Shown here: positions 43,936 through 56,491 of the stretch, piece by piece
How positions within the stretch are numbered: position 1 is the stretch's first letter
Layout: every line of letters starts with the position of its first letter
Assembly (NCBI GenBank): GCA_025024175.1
Contig: QCXZ01000001.1
Span: forward strand, 27,522,942 to 27,586,941
DNA: 64,000 nt
Reading direction: 5' to 3'
Origin: Rhyzopertha dominica
Lineage: Eukaryota; Arthropoda; Insecta; Coleoptera; Bostrichidae
Notes under the pieces: model-generated
What the model was told of the DNA's origin: nothing
Databases searched by the model: none
What the model saw: the letters and a program-made list of their open reading frames with translations, nothing else
Made by a program: the position numbers and the translations under genes

Positions 43936-46900
43936 CCTTATCTAAAATCTTAAAAATTTCATACTTTCGTGATTTGTAGAGTTATATAGCAGACTGATGT
44001 AAGTCTTCTTAATTATAGTGACAAGCAAAAAATAGGAAGATTAGGTAACAGGATTTGTTCCATTAAAAAATTTGCAGCTTGCTGATTTAAAGTGCAATTT
44101 ATTGAAAGAAAAATATAAAAGCACGTTTTTGTCTTTATTTTAAGACCTTATTAGCTGGAACTCAAAACTATCGCAGCATTCTAAATGAGGTTTAATCGAG
44201 CAAGAAAATCCACGATTTATTCATGTTAGGAAGAAAAAGAAGCGATAAAGTTTCTGCGGAAAACTAGTTTAAAGCGAATCTAATTCATGCCGAAGTCCAG
44301 CATATGTAACCGCCTTTTTTAATCTTGCATGACCGGCCCTTTTCCATGAATTCAGAATGAAACCCACTTTTCATTCAACCTGGGCCGGGAAACAAACAAA
44401 CCAAGGTGTAGTTTCCGCTCTATAAAACTCAATTAACCGGCAGATTACAAACAATCAAACTTACACAGCAGGAACGCAACATAATTAAAACAAACACCTT
44501 TTGGGAGGTTCTCGAAATTGAAATGGGTCAGTTGAAGGGTGCGCGCTCATTTATATCTAGAACGGTTACCACGTATTTAGTTGCAGGTTAGTTAATTCGT
44601 ATACACCCGCAAAAACGATCCCATTTCTCCAACAGGTGAGTCCAGTAACCTTAACAGGCTTCTTAGTCTCGTTTTACACGACATTCGATATGCTTTTGTC
44701 CCTCTGCACTGCTGCAAACGCGGAAACGTTGTCTTTTAATCAACAGGACAACCTTCCCTACGCACTAGCGATTTTAAGTCACATGATAACTAATATACTT
44801 TGAGTAACGCAAGTGGCATTAAATATAGGTTAATCGATGATTAAATTACACTTGGTATCCGATATGCCGACCCTGAACTAAGTTTTAACTTACATAGCGG
44901 AAGCACTTCGAGGTAAACGCTGTTTTTACTGTAGGAAGAATAAGAACTACCCGATACATCACATTTGTTTATCTGAATATTTTGCTTACATTTAAGTCAT
45001 ACTGGGATACATGCTTATGTGTCTAACGTTAGTCTGCTCGGCTTTATTAAATATACTAACGTAGTATTTCACTTAGATCTGTTAATAACAATACCTGGGT
45101 TCCCTTCTAATAAATCTTCCATATAATTTGTCCTTTTTGTCTTTGGTGCTCACCTTAAAAGATGCCTGCAAATAAAAAAAGAGCAATTAATAAATAACCA
45201 CCTTCAGTAAAACAAAATAATGACATATTTTATGGAAAATGAGATTGAGTATTGAGTGATAAATTACATTTAAATGAATTTGAATTTGTTTGGGTGCCTT
45301 GCGGAAATCATTGAATACTGTCTTTCAAAAACGATACTTTTGCTTTATACCACAATAAATACATGTTTGATAAAACTGATTTTCTCAAGATGGTATGTCC
45401 AACGTGCTTTGGTGTAGGGGGGGTGAAAAGTTAAATTATGGTATTGGACTACGTGAATTTTTTAACCATTAAATATGCATGGGGCCACTGATATTCATTA
45501 AATTGAATGGTTTTGAAAGTAATGCGTATATCTCTTACCTAATGCTTAATTATCTTAATTCTAATCTCTAAAGCTGCTGTGCTATGAAATTAAATATTTT
45601 TCGTAACCGAATGTTTTTACGTTTAGGTAAGCAAACCAACTTTTAATATTAGAAGTCTCTATGGGTTCGTATCTGTGACGGTGCGGTGGAATATGGTATA
45701 TCCGAATGACTTATTGCATTTAAATTTAAAGTACGCGCATATCTCCTTAATAAGAGACTTCATACTGAAAATTGCGTTGTTGATTAGAATGTGAAATTCT
45801 GAAAAACATAAGATGGACCTATTTATATCAACGTATCGCAGACGAATGCTTAAGAATGTCTGACATTTTGACTAGCGGTTGTACTATTACAAGTCTGTGA
45901 TACATGCAAGAGTATTTTAATACACTTAAAAATGAAATCCTAATTAGTCCCTGTCCCCGTTAAAAAATGTGCTGCCTCTGCCTAGGTGTTGTAAGGGCGC
46001 GAATGCGAAGCACCTATCCAAGTATCTTGCTTTAATATTAGATTAATTGACCTGTTTCAGCGTCTTTTTTATAAATTGAGTTAAAATATCAATCTGATCA
46101 CTTCTTTCTCACTCGCTCTTTCAGAAACAGTTACACCAAGTATAAAAATAAATCGATTGCCTTTCCTTACTCAGAATTTAGCTCCCATCCAACCGTCTTA
46201 CAACGAATAAGCGATCTCTCGGACATTCTGTTATGGTCTGGCTGCCGTTTCTACTCCAGTGCATTCAGCTCCGGGCAACAGCCGGAACAATTAACCACCT
46301 TGGCGCGCCGACAGGATGCGGAATCACGGGTCCCGTGCAGGTATTGCGACAAGTTGGGAAAAGTGTAAATAAACGCGGTGCATGTGGCAAATATCCGAGG
46401 CGAAGTGCAATTACGGAGTTGGTAAAATATTTTGTGCTTCCAGGAGTGAATAAAGTTTCTTAGTTGACGTATCAACCACCTGTTGCGTCCCGCAGAGTCA
46501 GTAAATGCATTTCTGGAACGACCTGTATTACACTACAAAATTCTTCGTTTCTGAACTTGTGTCCGGTAAGCCATAAACGACCGAAGAGGTATTAGGTTTC
46601 AGTTCGCGTCAAAAATTTGTAAAAACAAACTTTCACGCTCTTGAAACTGAAACTAAAAGGTTGTCGCCAAGGAAAAGAGAAGTAATAGAAACAACGTACC
46701 AAGTTGATATACACGAACTGCTTTTGAAAGTTTGCGGAGATAAAAAGGTTGTACCAAATTTTTACCAAATGTCAAACAAAATGCTTCCAAGCTAAATCTG
46801 CTTTAATTAGAGAGCGCATACATAGCACGCATAGACAACTTGGTCTCTCAGATGAAGACAACAAGAACAGCACAAATTCTTAAGGAGCAATTTAAGACAT

Positions 46901-46990
46901 AATAAGTTCTAATCATACAAAATAAGTTTAAAACAACAACAATACTGTGAAATACCTGTAAAAAATGGTTTCTCAGATGTTGCTGTAAAT
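43936..46990. other. gene-free stretch with two GC-richer islands
   Basis: 44,270-44,780 and 46,180-46,500 are more balanced in composition and lack recognised repeats. They are candidate regulatory or conserved noncoding DNA. 46,233-46,463 is open on both strands but has no motif and no homologue I recognise. Confidence 0.3.
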
Positions 46991-47009
46991 ATCTTAGTTA
47001 AGGGGATTA

Positions 47010-47110
47010 AATCTGGCATGTTGTTTTCCGAGCTGCTTCCCACGTTGCTTGTTTGGTCTTGACGTTTCGACACTCGTGTCAGTGTCTTGCTCAGAAGTAG
47101 CTCTGAAATC
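47010..47110 (-). repeat. Penelope-type terminal repeat arm
   Basis: Similar to the arms at 6,318-6,490 (catgttgttttccg, gacgtttcgacactc, agtgtcttg, agtagctctga). It lies just 5' of Penelope RT motifs, in inverted orientation, as in elements with inverted pLTRs. The GAAAC half of the hammerhead-like core is kept, while the CTGAGGA half reads CTGAGCA. Confidence 0.6.
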
Positions 47111-47869
47111 TGTTGTGACGCCACGGACAATTTCAAAAGTGGAGATTATGTCATCTACTGAATCCTCTAAGAGACCGGTCCCGATAAGAATCAAACGGAT
47201 AAGATTAGGATGGATGTACGCCCCGCTATTAGTAATGCGCTTACGCCCAAACCTAATCTGTGTAAACGAAGGTTCTTATGGATTTTCAATACAGATAAGT
47301 CTGTGGCAGATGACCATAGTTACTAGAGCAGATAAAGGTTCAGCCACAGCAATTCTGGGTTGGACAGATTATGAGACTAAAGTTAGGGAATTGTTAGAGG
47401 CAGAAACAAACCAAATATTATTCCTAGATCCTACGTCAAAAATCTTCTTATCAAATCTTCAAATCTCTCGAATGAGGAAAAGTTATTTTTAACTATTTCC
47501 GATTGCGATCATTACAATTGGCAGTCATTATTACAAATTAGCAAAATTTTGTGCTATGTAGGAAAAATCAATAGTTTTATTAAGAATTCTTCACCTTTAT
47601 TGACGTTATAAAAGGTGCGAGTATTTCAGAAACCTATATTTCGTTAGTTTTGAGGTTTTGACGCGGTTTCCTTATTTACTAAAGTAGCCATACATGATAA
47701 ACCATAGATATTATCAAATCAAGACTTAGGTGAGATCCCTTAGGTGATACGATGAACAAATTATCTGAACATAATATAAAATATACTTATTTCTTATGGA
47801 ACGATAATTTTTATGACAGAAAATCTGGTTGCGCAATGGGTTCACTTCTAAGTCCTATAAGGGCCAATT

Positions 47870-49033
47870 GGGTATTATCACTTTTTTTTAAATTACGTAA
47901 AATTAATCTTGAAGTGCATATATATCATATGCCATGTAAGAAAAAACAAAAAAAATATTTGTAGGTAGAGAATTTTAGGTCTGAAATTCGAATCTTAGGA
48001 GTCACCGCCAAAACGCTTCTATCCAAGGTTATTCAACTCGTGACGTCAAGTGTCATGTAAACATTACCGAGGAGCGTGCTGTTTAATGGTTTAGTATCAA
48101 TCTTGTATTGAGAAAACCTTCGTGTGGTGTTTATTAAAAGGACGGTGTAAGAGGTCGCACCAAAAAGTGATTTGTGTATTTTTACAAGCATCTATTATGT
48201 ATGGAAAACAAAACAAGTGTTGTTTTGTATATGGTTATAAAAGTACTTGAGTTAATACAACTAACTCGAGATTATCAACGAATGAAAAAGTTGTTTAAGG
48301 CCCTTAGACGTGATATGCCGAAATCACAAAGTTTGTTTTTCTGTTGTGGAGATCATCTTAATTCTTACTGTAAGTTTTATTATTCTTTTTGGGGTTATAA
48401 ATGTTCACCATTCAGTTTCCATTTTGTTATAGCTTGAAGAGGATATAAAAAATTATATGCGTTTTAAGTTGATAGAGAGAAATGTTATAATAAAGAACGA
48501 CGTTGTTTCCCATATATTCGACTGTTAGTCAGAAAATAAATGGCAATTTATATTTATTCTGACCTCTAAAATAAATGTCAAGTTTAGGGTACATTTTTGA
48601 TTCTTACATTTTTATGTCTACAAATAGTATCTTTCCAACAACCCCCTGTGATCAAGTTATCAATGCTACGTTAATTTGATAAAAAGTTTACTTATGCTGT
48701 TGCTTTTACGTTCCTCATCTCCACCGCACTGAATCGCTTATCGCTGTACACAAATTTCATAACAATGTACATGCCTTCAGAAGTCATAACTCATAAGTAT
48801 TTCACTTTTTCTTNGCGTATTTTAATTCGCTTGTCACAAAATGAACGCAAACAGCAAACTGATAAATTGACCGGCTGAGGTCGAGGCGTGACGCGCTGAC
48901 CTCAGATGTAAACAAGCGGCCATTTACAAGATACCTGACGTTTCGAATTTATAAGCTGTCACAGCTGTTTTGTGGATTAGATGCTACCTATTAATATGCA
49001 ATTTAATAAAATATAAATACATGGCAAATACCC
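47870..49033. mobile_element. 1.16-kb insert with THAP remnant inside the Penelope element
   Basis: The insert begins GGGTATT and ends AATACCC. aatt flanks it on both sides (47,866-47,869; 49,034-49,037), and the Penelope reading resumes immediately outside. The short inverted ends and 4-bp duplication do not match a family I know. Contents: the THAP segment at 48,190-48,530 and otherwise noncoding DNA. Confidence 0.6.
48190..48530 (+). pseudogene. THAP zinc-finger domain remnant with intron
   Basis: Pieces of a C2CH THAP DNA-binding domain: NKCCFVYGYKST (about 48,203-48,237, first Cys pair region), LTRDYQRMKKLFKALRRDM, FFCCGDH (C..H, about 48,340-48,357), then after a 63-bp GTAAGT...TATAG intron (48,371-48,433) LEEDIKNYMRFKL and VVSHIFDC, equivalent to the closing AVPTIF box. 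A frameshift and one in-frame stop lie between the first and second parts. THAP domains occur in P-element transposases and in many multiplied insect genes. Here it is probably transposon-derived. Confidence 0.6.
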
Positions 49034-49193
49034 AATTTGTTTATAGAAAACTTTGAAGGGGTAGCAATTAACAGTTTTCAATCTAAGCTAAAGTATTGGT
49101 ATAGGTTTGTAAATGATCCTTTTGTTACTTGGCCCCACGATACAGAAGAGTTAGGTAGGTTTCGAAATCACTTGAATAGTCAAAATCTTTATT

Positions 49194-52100
49194 AAAAAAC
49201 TTATAACAAGGTCAAAACGCAATGGTAATTTACCTTTCTTAGATAACAAAATTTTCAGAGTAAACACTAAACAGTAAGAAAATAATGTAACAAAATGGCT
49301 GGTTTTAGTACATAAGTTTTTTAAGATTGTTTTGCAGCAAAGGGATAAATTGTGTTAATTCTGTTAGTTTCGGAGTACTCGCATAACATTGTCAGGCAAT
49401 AGTGCATTGTTAAGGGTTCTGTTATTGTAGTTGGGGCGGGATATTTTATTGCAACCAGATGGAAAAAGTTGGGCCTGTTCTTAGAAGATTTAGATTCTGA
49501 TAACTTGGTAATTGGACAATTGTTTGTCAACGCGAATATGGCCAGTGCCATGCTAAGAAAGTCGCAATTCAGAGACTCCACCAAGTAACGTATTTTGTCA
49601 AAAGTTGGGAATCTTCAGTCTGCGTTCCACCCTTTTCCTTTTAGATATCGGTTGAAAGACAAATGTAACTTCTAGTCCATGCATATGTACTCGTATATGT
49701 ACAGAGTAATGTTGAGTAAAGTCAGTTAACAAGTCTTGAAAGTCCTCTTGGGGCAAGTGTTCTGGTCAGACCAAAAGTAGGGGCACATTTGAAAGATCAC
49801 ATGCCACATGCTTGCTAGTAATCCAAGTAGCTGAAGACTCGTTATTAACTAAACCCACGATTGACTGGTAAAACAAAAATTTTATACAGAGAAAGATATT
49901 ATTACAGACGTCTAATAAAAGAAGCTATAGAATTTTTTTCTGGAAATACTGATAATTTTAATATGGATAGTGGAGATTATAAGTTGGGATATATTTAGAA
50001 GGCTATTTTGTTGGTATTTCGTGTATATCTAGCAGATATCATAGGAAATATTATCAGATTGGTACGTTGTTTCTCTGATGTCTGGCTTCCTTGGTGATTT
50101 GTTTATTTACTTTGACAATTTTGTCCAAAATTGTGTGAGATTATAATTTTTGGAGGAACTCCTTTTTGACAAATATTACAGGTGTAGATAATCGAAACAT
50201 CATGTCTGTTATCTCATTTATCTAGTTCTAACTATGCTGGTGCTTTGGGAGTTAGTCATTTTTCCGCAAAGTGTCGTAAACACATTAAATAATCTTCTTA
50301 ATTTATCTCTTACCGATAATATCAGTTATACTAAAGAATAAGTCCTTATCATATCCTTATTGGGGTAGATAGAGAGGAGTAAATTGTAAACTTTTAACTA
50401 ATAACTGCCTCTCGGTTTTAGTTGCGAAACAATACTAAATACTAGTGAGTGTCTAAATACCGAAACGTACAAGACAAAAAAGCTAGGCAAAGCTATTTTA
50501 AGTAAACTTTCTTGCGAATGGAATGAGTGGAGAACCATACGTAGAGCCATTAAGCGAATTGACAAACACTACGAGACAATCAGCGATGACAAAATGAAGG
50601 TAAATGTAGAAGTCGAAGATTGCTTACTAGAATATACTTAACCGACATAGTTAACATAAAATTTTAAGCAAAATATGGGCTATACGATTTAGTGGCTAGA
50701 AAACCACAATAGACGATTTGTTAGAAGGGTAGTCAAAGAGCCAGCGACACTCGATATTGCAACATCGAAGGCGCTAATAAAAAAATTAAGAGCAACAGCT
50801 GACATATGGGGAAGTATTGAAGTATGCTGACCAAGCAAATCACGAATCGCCGTACTTCAACTAGTTACTGGAAAATTAATTTTTATGACAACATTTGCAT
50901 GATCGCGTAAATGAAAAAAATACATGACAGCATGATATATAGGCTGTAACGAGCACTTTCAAAAAATATATATATGCCTACCTCTAGTCGGTGCGTGTTG
51001 TTTGTGTCAACACTAGTACTTGCATCATCGCGAAAATCAAGTCCCCAAACACGAATAACAAGTGTGCCTGAAAAATTTTTGAACCTAGTATGTTGTTGAC
51101 CGGGTTTAATCGGTCGACTTTAGATCTTATATTAAGGTCGCTCTGAGTCTGGGCGCAACTACTCATAAAAATCCTATTACATAACAGTTTTAAAAATTAT
51201 TAATTAATTTCAATCGTGTAGCTAGATATTCATTTAATATTTCGAGGCTACCCTGGAAGAAATCATCCAAGGTGATAAACAAAAAAAATACGGATTATTT
51301 TATGCTACTAAAATAGATTCGTTTCATTACTATTCGTTTTTCGAACCACAAATACATATCGCCTTTGTCGTCACCTTTGTTGTCTATTTCACCGTAGTCA
51401 TTTTCGTTTCCTGTTTCCAATCTGGCAAGCAACATATTATCTTCTACTGCTACGAGTGTAGAATCCCCTTCAAACCATCGTAGTCTCAAATTGCCATTAC
51501 CTAATTCCCATGTCCATTTTCAGTTGAGTGGGAAAGCGTGCATCACAGCATATGTTTTGGGTGTGCATTTAACCATAGTTTTACACCATGCTATGTCCTG
51601 CTCGTTTCGACCTTCACGTTCGCAAAAAAGCAAGTGGACCTTCGTTTTATTATATTATCTAAAACATGTATCTTCAAGGATGGCATTAACAGACTTGCAG
51701 TAATACTAATACGGTATTCCACAACAAGTACAGATACGCAGCTCCTGTTAATGGAGGTGGTAGTACCACTGGTAGCGTAGGTGATATGTTTAACAAAAAT
51801 CGTTCCTCATGCTTGGATACAAAAAAGCGTGTAGTTTTCATTTGCCCGCAAATCATTGCGGAAATTCACTACAACATAACCTTGTGAATTTGATTATTCA
51901 AAGCGAACGAAGAGTGCGAATGAGAAAAGCTTCCATGTTCAAATGCCGTACCGCCAAAGTGCAACCATACATAAGTGCATGTCAGCCATTTCTGTATTCA
52001 TGTAAACAGACATTACGAAAAGTTGGAATTTAGTTATACAAACAAATCGATAATCGCTTCAGAATAAGCGATAAGCCTTAAAAAAGCGCAGAACCCCTTA

Positions 52101-52238
52101 AGGATTATCGTTTTGGTTGGCCCTTGTGTATTGGCACTCTATTGACCGTTTTGAGTTACTGAATATTTTCTTAAAATGTTTGCACTTATTTTTAACACCC
52201 TGTGTTGAAGATGTTTCATTAGTCATAGTAACATTAAC
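49194..52238. other. gene-free stretch
   Basis: Frames at 49,321-49,584 (-), 51,491-51,780 (+) and 51,809-52,033 (+) were read and have no recognisable motifs. About 50,708-50,770 reads RRFVRRVVKEPAT, which recalls a transposase helix-turn-helix, but nothing around it supports a call. Confidence 0.35.
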
Positions 52239-52240
52239 TA

Positions 52241-52466
52241 CGAGCCCTGACACAAAAATGTTCGGACATCAACTGATTTTTCGTAAAAGTTTGAAAATTT
52301 CCATAAGGGATTCAATATCATGTTTTACTTTTATAGGACACTGTAATAATATGTATTGTTTTATATCATAATTACGACATTGTTTTGAAATAAAATAATA
52401 TTTATTTATAAAACTAAACTAATGTTGATAACAATACAATATTTATTGACACATAAATGTTCAGAC
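52241..52466. repeat. left terminal inverted repeat of the Tc1-like element
   Basis: Inverse of 53,656-53,886, with two copies of the GACACAnAAATGTTCnGAC motif. Confidence 0.8.
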
Positions 52467-52474
52467 AATACATG

Positions 52475-53557
52475 TCAATAGCCGGTTGCGTCTCCTTTTG
52501 CCGTAACAACTGCTTTTATTCTGGCAGGTATAGTTTTTACAAGCTTTTCGCAATCTTCTGCGGTAATAGAATCCCATATATTTTGCAATTTTACGCGCAA
52601 ATCAGAAATGTTGCGCTGCGGATCATTTCTTAATTGCTGTTTCATCTTGGGCCATATAGTTTCGATTACATTTAGATCAAGACTGCTGGAGGGCCAGTCA
52701 AGGACGAAAATGTTGTCTTGTAGCCACTTTCTTGTGGTCTTGGCTGTATGGCAGGAGACGCCATCTTGTTGAAAAGTAAAATTTCCATCGGGTGATAACA
52801 TTGGAATTGACACCAACAAATTGGTTTCAAGAATATTCTGATATTTTACTGCGTTTACAGTTCCGTCTATGGAGTGCAATTTTCCAACACCATTAGCAGA
52901 CATGCTTCCCCATACCATAACATCTGATGGAAATTTTATTTTTCTTTTTAGGCAGTCTTTGTGAAAGGCTTCATTTTTGTTTCTTATAACACGTGATCGA
53001 TGGTCACCCACGCAAACATCAAATTTTGATTCATCACTAAAAATGATCCTTTTCCAATCTTCGAAAGTCCACTATGCCCGTTCCTTTGCCCACGCTAATC
53101 GTCTCTTTTTTTTTGCTTTTCCGTGAGGAACGGCTTTTCTTTTGCCTTAAGCAATGATAATGATGAATATGAAATTTTGCTTAAACATAACATACGTACC
53201 TTATAAAAATGTAAACCAGAGTTATGAATCCAGCGACGACACGTTTCTCGTGAAACATTTTCCATTGTTTCTTCATTCCATTTTGCTGTTATTTCTCTTA
53301 ATGTTCTTTGACGATCAGTTTTACAAATCCAAACAAGACATATTTGCATTTTGGAAGTGACTTTGCGTGGCCGACCAGCAGCATCTCTTGAAATTTAAAT
53401 TGAACTCGTTTCTCTATACTTTTTCACAATATCTGACACCGTGGACTTTGCGACATTTATTTGCTTAGCAATATCCCGAAACGTTTTTCCTTGGTGAAAC
53501 ATGCAGTTTTACAATTAATTCTCTGATTGCACCATTAGTTGCGTTACCGCGTGACAT
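52475..53557 (-). pseudogene. Tc1-like DDE transposase (broken)
   Basis: ATG at 53,557. N-terminal paired-type HTH with the KSTVSDIVKKY helix and the linker GRPRKV (about 53,365-53,385, the GRPR motif), second HTH, then the catalytic core: SDES (first Asp), FQQDGVSCH (second Asp) and DWPSSSLDLNVIE (Glu). By my count 33 residues separate the last two, one fewer than Tc1. Lesions: frame change near 53,505, TAA at 53,395-53,397, frame change in the A-run near 53,105, TAG at 53,072-53,074. A 54-nt intron interrupts the gene at 53,146-53,199. Dead copy. Confidence 0.85.
53146..53199 (-). other. 54-nt intron in the Tc1-like transposase
   Basis: The minus strand reads ATAAG|GTACGT ... CTTAAG|GC. 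Removing it joins the conserved HFYK to AKEKPFLT, exactly where the family has no extra residues. It is a multiple of three and has no stop, so unspliced RNA would encode an 18-residue insertion. Confidence 0.7.
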
Positions 53558-53655
53558 TTTGTAGTCAATTGATTATCTAATCGACTTAATTGTCAAGTTA
53601 AAAGTCACATGGAAACATATTCTTTTGTTTCCAAGGCTTGCTATTTATTTGTTTT

Positions 53656-53886
53656 ACTAACGTGTCCGAACATTAATGTGTCAGCAAATATTGCATTGTT
53701 ATCAATATTAGCTTAGTTCTATAAATCAATATTATTTTATTTCAAAACAATGTCGTAAATATGATGTAAAACAATACATATTATAGTGTTCTATAACTGG
53801 AAAACATGATATTGAATCCCCTACGGAAATTTTCAAACTTTTACGAAAAATCAGTTGATGTCCGAACATTTTTGTGTTAGGGCTCG
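53656..53886. repeat. right terminal inverted repeat of the Tc1-like element
   Basis: Inverse partner of 52,241-52,466. The inner motif is at about 53,660-53,685 and the outer motif at about 53,855-53,880. Confidence 0.8.
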
Positions 53887-53888
53887 TA

Positions 53889-55329
53889 ACTACTTTGTAC
53901 CAGTACAAACTTGTTATTATCCTCGTTTACTGCACTTGTAAAAAATTTCTACGTATAGCATTACACACGATGCATGTAGCAATGTTATACAGTTCATAAA
54001 TTAACACTGCATCTCTAGATAGTTATATTCCATTAAGTACGCATTCTACAGTAATCACATCATCAATATGAGCATGGTCTGATATGTTACGTTTATAACG
54101 TTCCATTGCAATAAAACGAAAACTAGCGGGAGCTGTTCATTTATCTCATTATTGTGGAATAATATATAATCGTATTTCAGTGTTCGTAATTTAATAGAAG
54201 AGTAACTAAACGTGTCTAGCGTAGATACTCCACTCTATAATAATAACCCAGCCCAAGTGAAGTTTTAGAATTAATAATAATTAAGCCTCCAAAACCTAAA
54301 ATAAATAAAGCCCTTTCAGTATATGTAGTTAAGTTACCAGTACAAAACACAGTAATTATTAAAAAATAATAACTTAACTGAAAAGAACTATCTTTTGAAT
54401 GTAAACATTGTAATCCACGTTATGTACTTTTTCATATGTGGAACTGCTTGGTTAGCGTAAAATAAATTTACTGCTGGTCATATTTGGGTTAATTAAAAAC
54501 ACACTGGTGTGCATATCTCTCAACGCAATTAAAATTAATGCTGGTCTATTCCAGCTCGTGGAACTTATAGATCACCCTTACAGATAGTCTGCTGAAATGT
54601 TTAACAAATAATTTAGTTTAATGGTCACAAGAATTAAATCATAGTAGTACAAAAGGGAACTTTCTTTTGTCTGTGTAAGCACATCTAGGACAAACACGCA
54701 CAATTTGGTAATTTAAATTGTTTATTATCATCAAGCCCAGTGTAATTTCATATTAAAAAAATTATAATCTGTATCATTAGCAGAATTCTACTAATGTATA
54801 TTTAAGTTAATTCTGTCATTTTAAATAAATATCAAAAATAATGTTCATCTGCTTGATGTTTAAAAAAGAAAAATCAATCTCAAATCAAAAAATCTTCACC
54901 TCATTCACTCTCAACTCGTGAATTGCGCACTTCAAATATGATCCAATAGGTAGCGAAGATGTATCACATCGAGAAAATTGATTACCGCTAAAGAAATGGT
55001 CGAGAATGCTTGCCAAATTGTATTGTAGGGATACTTAACACATGACGTCGAGGGACTAGGTCAATGAACAAATTAGTCAAACACCACTCAGGTTTATGCT
55101 AATTGTTTAGTACATTAACGTATATGAAGTGTTCTAAAATTAATGCTAAAAGTTCAATATTGAATAGTTACTATAGAATGTTCAATGACAATTGTAGAGC
55201 GGTAATTTATGGCATCTAAAAATATAACAAACTGAACATAACAGCACCGTGTATATACTACTTCGAAAATAAGCTGTTTGCTTGACACATCATTTACATT
55301 TCATGGATTGTCATGCTGCACTGCAATTA
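53889..55329. other. gene-free AT-rich stretch
   Basis: No coding sequence or defined repeat recognised. Confidence 0.4.
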
Positions 55330-55756
55330 GTGAAGCCCACGAGACGAGACGAGACTTTGAAGTCTTGTCTCGCAAGGAAATTCAAAAGTCTCGTCTCGCA
55401 ACTAAAAGTCTCGTCTCGTCTCATATCTCGTTCGAGAGTCTCGCAAAAGCCGGGCAAAATTTTCATGATGTTTCCTATGTAGATGAAATGCATATAACAT
55501 CAATTCCAGCTTTTACTGCTATATCCAAAAACAAATCATTATTATTTAGCTGCCAAGAAAAACGAATATAATACATTCATCGTTTATAGGTAAATACCTC
55601 CTGTACACTTCAACTTCCCAATAGCAAAAGCAAACTAATACTGAAGCGAAATTTAAATTTAAATTAATAAATTAAAAAATTTAAAGCCATCCACGTATTT
55701 GTAACCCTATTATGTATACCAAATTTGTATTAGCGTCTAGAAGATCATAACATAGA

Positions 55757-56490
55757 CAGGGTTTCTATAAATGATCCCTGTATCTAGTTGCTTATGGAAA
55801 CTATCGATTAAATCAATTTGCCGCCTCTCACAAAAGTGAAGACAGCTATTGTTTTGACAGATGCTTGTCATCAGTCGATTATCGAACTATTTTATATACT
55901 TTAATATGAGAAAACGCGCGAAAGTCTGCATTTTAAACACATGCTTTAATGTAGAAAGCTGTGGAGTGACAAGTTCTCGTATAACTTTTAGCTTATGTAA
56001 CGTAGTTGTGAGGTTGTGAATACAGTAAGCCTGTTTAAATTTACTGTGATGAACTAAAAGATGTTTTTAGACTGACGCAATGTTAAAATTTACAATTAGA
56101 TTAAGTAGCACTTACATTACCTACTTTACGGGGAAGTTTCTCAGCCTACAAATTGTAAACAGCTAAATTGTGGTGGTGCAATTCTAGTTGCAAAAGAAGT
56201 ACAAACATTAAAATAGGGAAAAAGTAAGAGACTGATGGATAGGCTTTCAAATTTGCGGAAAATAATTAAACTTGGTTACCTCAACAAAACGGGTTTACAA
56301 TGGATATAGTTGTGTATATTAAAATGTTGTGCAGTTTCATACAGGAAAATTATTGTTATTGCAGTAACTATCCGCAACCTTCAGTACAGTATATGACAGT
56401 TGACAGCATATTGTGCTTGATAGCTGGTACAAAAAGGCGGCACAAAGAATTAAGAAATCAGTGCCGCCCCCGTTGATTGAAACGTTTATA
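55757..56490. mobile_element. MITE family B, copy 2
   Basis: Left end CAGGGTTTCTATAAATGAT; right end about GATTGAAACGTTTATA. It abuts copy 3, and the inner 150 bp of each are inverted to each other (aaaggcggcacaaagaatt at 56,433 and its mirror near 56,545), so 56,350-56,640 forms a strong hairpin. Confidence 0.6.
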
Positions 56491-56491
56491 C

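Larger units (their letters stand above)
47110..49193 (+). pseudogene. Penelope-like element RT remnant, split by an insert
   Basis: Motifs in order over several frames: RADKGSATAIL (about 47,330; Penelope N-terminal RT signature), DAVSLFTKV (about 47,663-47,690; motif A), YFLWNDNFYDRKSGCAMGSLLSP (47,785-47,857; motif B, normally F..K.G.AMGSPLSP), then across the insert NLFIENFE, KYWYRFVNDPFVTWPH (49,034-49,140; the catalytic YVDD has become FVND) and NHLNSQN. Dead by stops and by the motif C change. No GIY-YIG domain was recognised downstream. Confidence 0.75.
52241..53886 (-). mobile_element. Tc1-like transposon with long IR/DR terminal repeats
   Basis: 1,646 bp, flanked by TA (52,239-52,240; 53,887-53,888). 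The terminal inverted repeats of about 225 bp (52,241-52,466; 53,656-53,886) begin CGAGCCCT. Each arm carries the same transposase-site-like motif twice, at its outer edge (TGACACAAAAATGTTCGGAC) and its inner edge (gacacataaatgttcagac), the IR/DR arrangement known from Sleeping Beauty-type elements. A single transposase gene fills the space between them, on the minus strand. The arms differ at several sites, so the copy is not new. Confidence 0.85.

Noticed and set aside
46233..46475. Overlapping 74-76-codon frames on both strands in a GC-richer island
   Set aside because: No motif; open frames are expected by chance in GC-richer DNA without stop-rich AT.
50708..50770. RRFVRRVVKEPAT-like transposase helix-turn-helix
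   Set aside because: No second motif, inverted repeat or DDE core nearby; too short to call.
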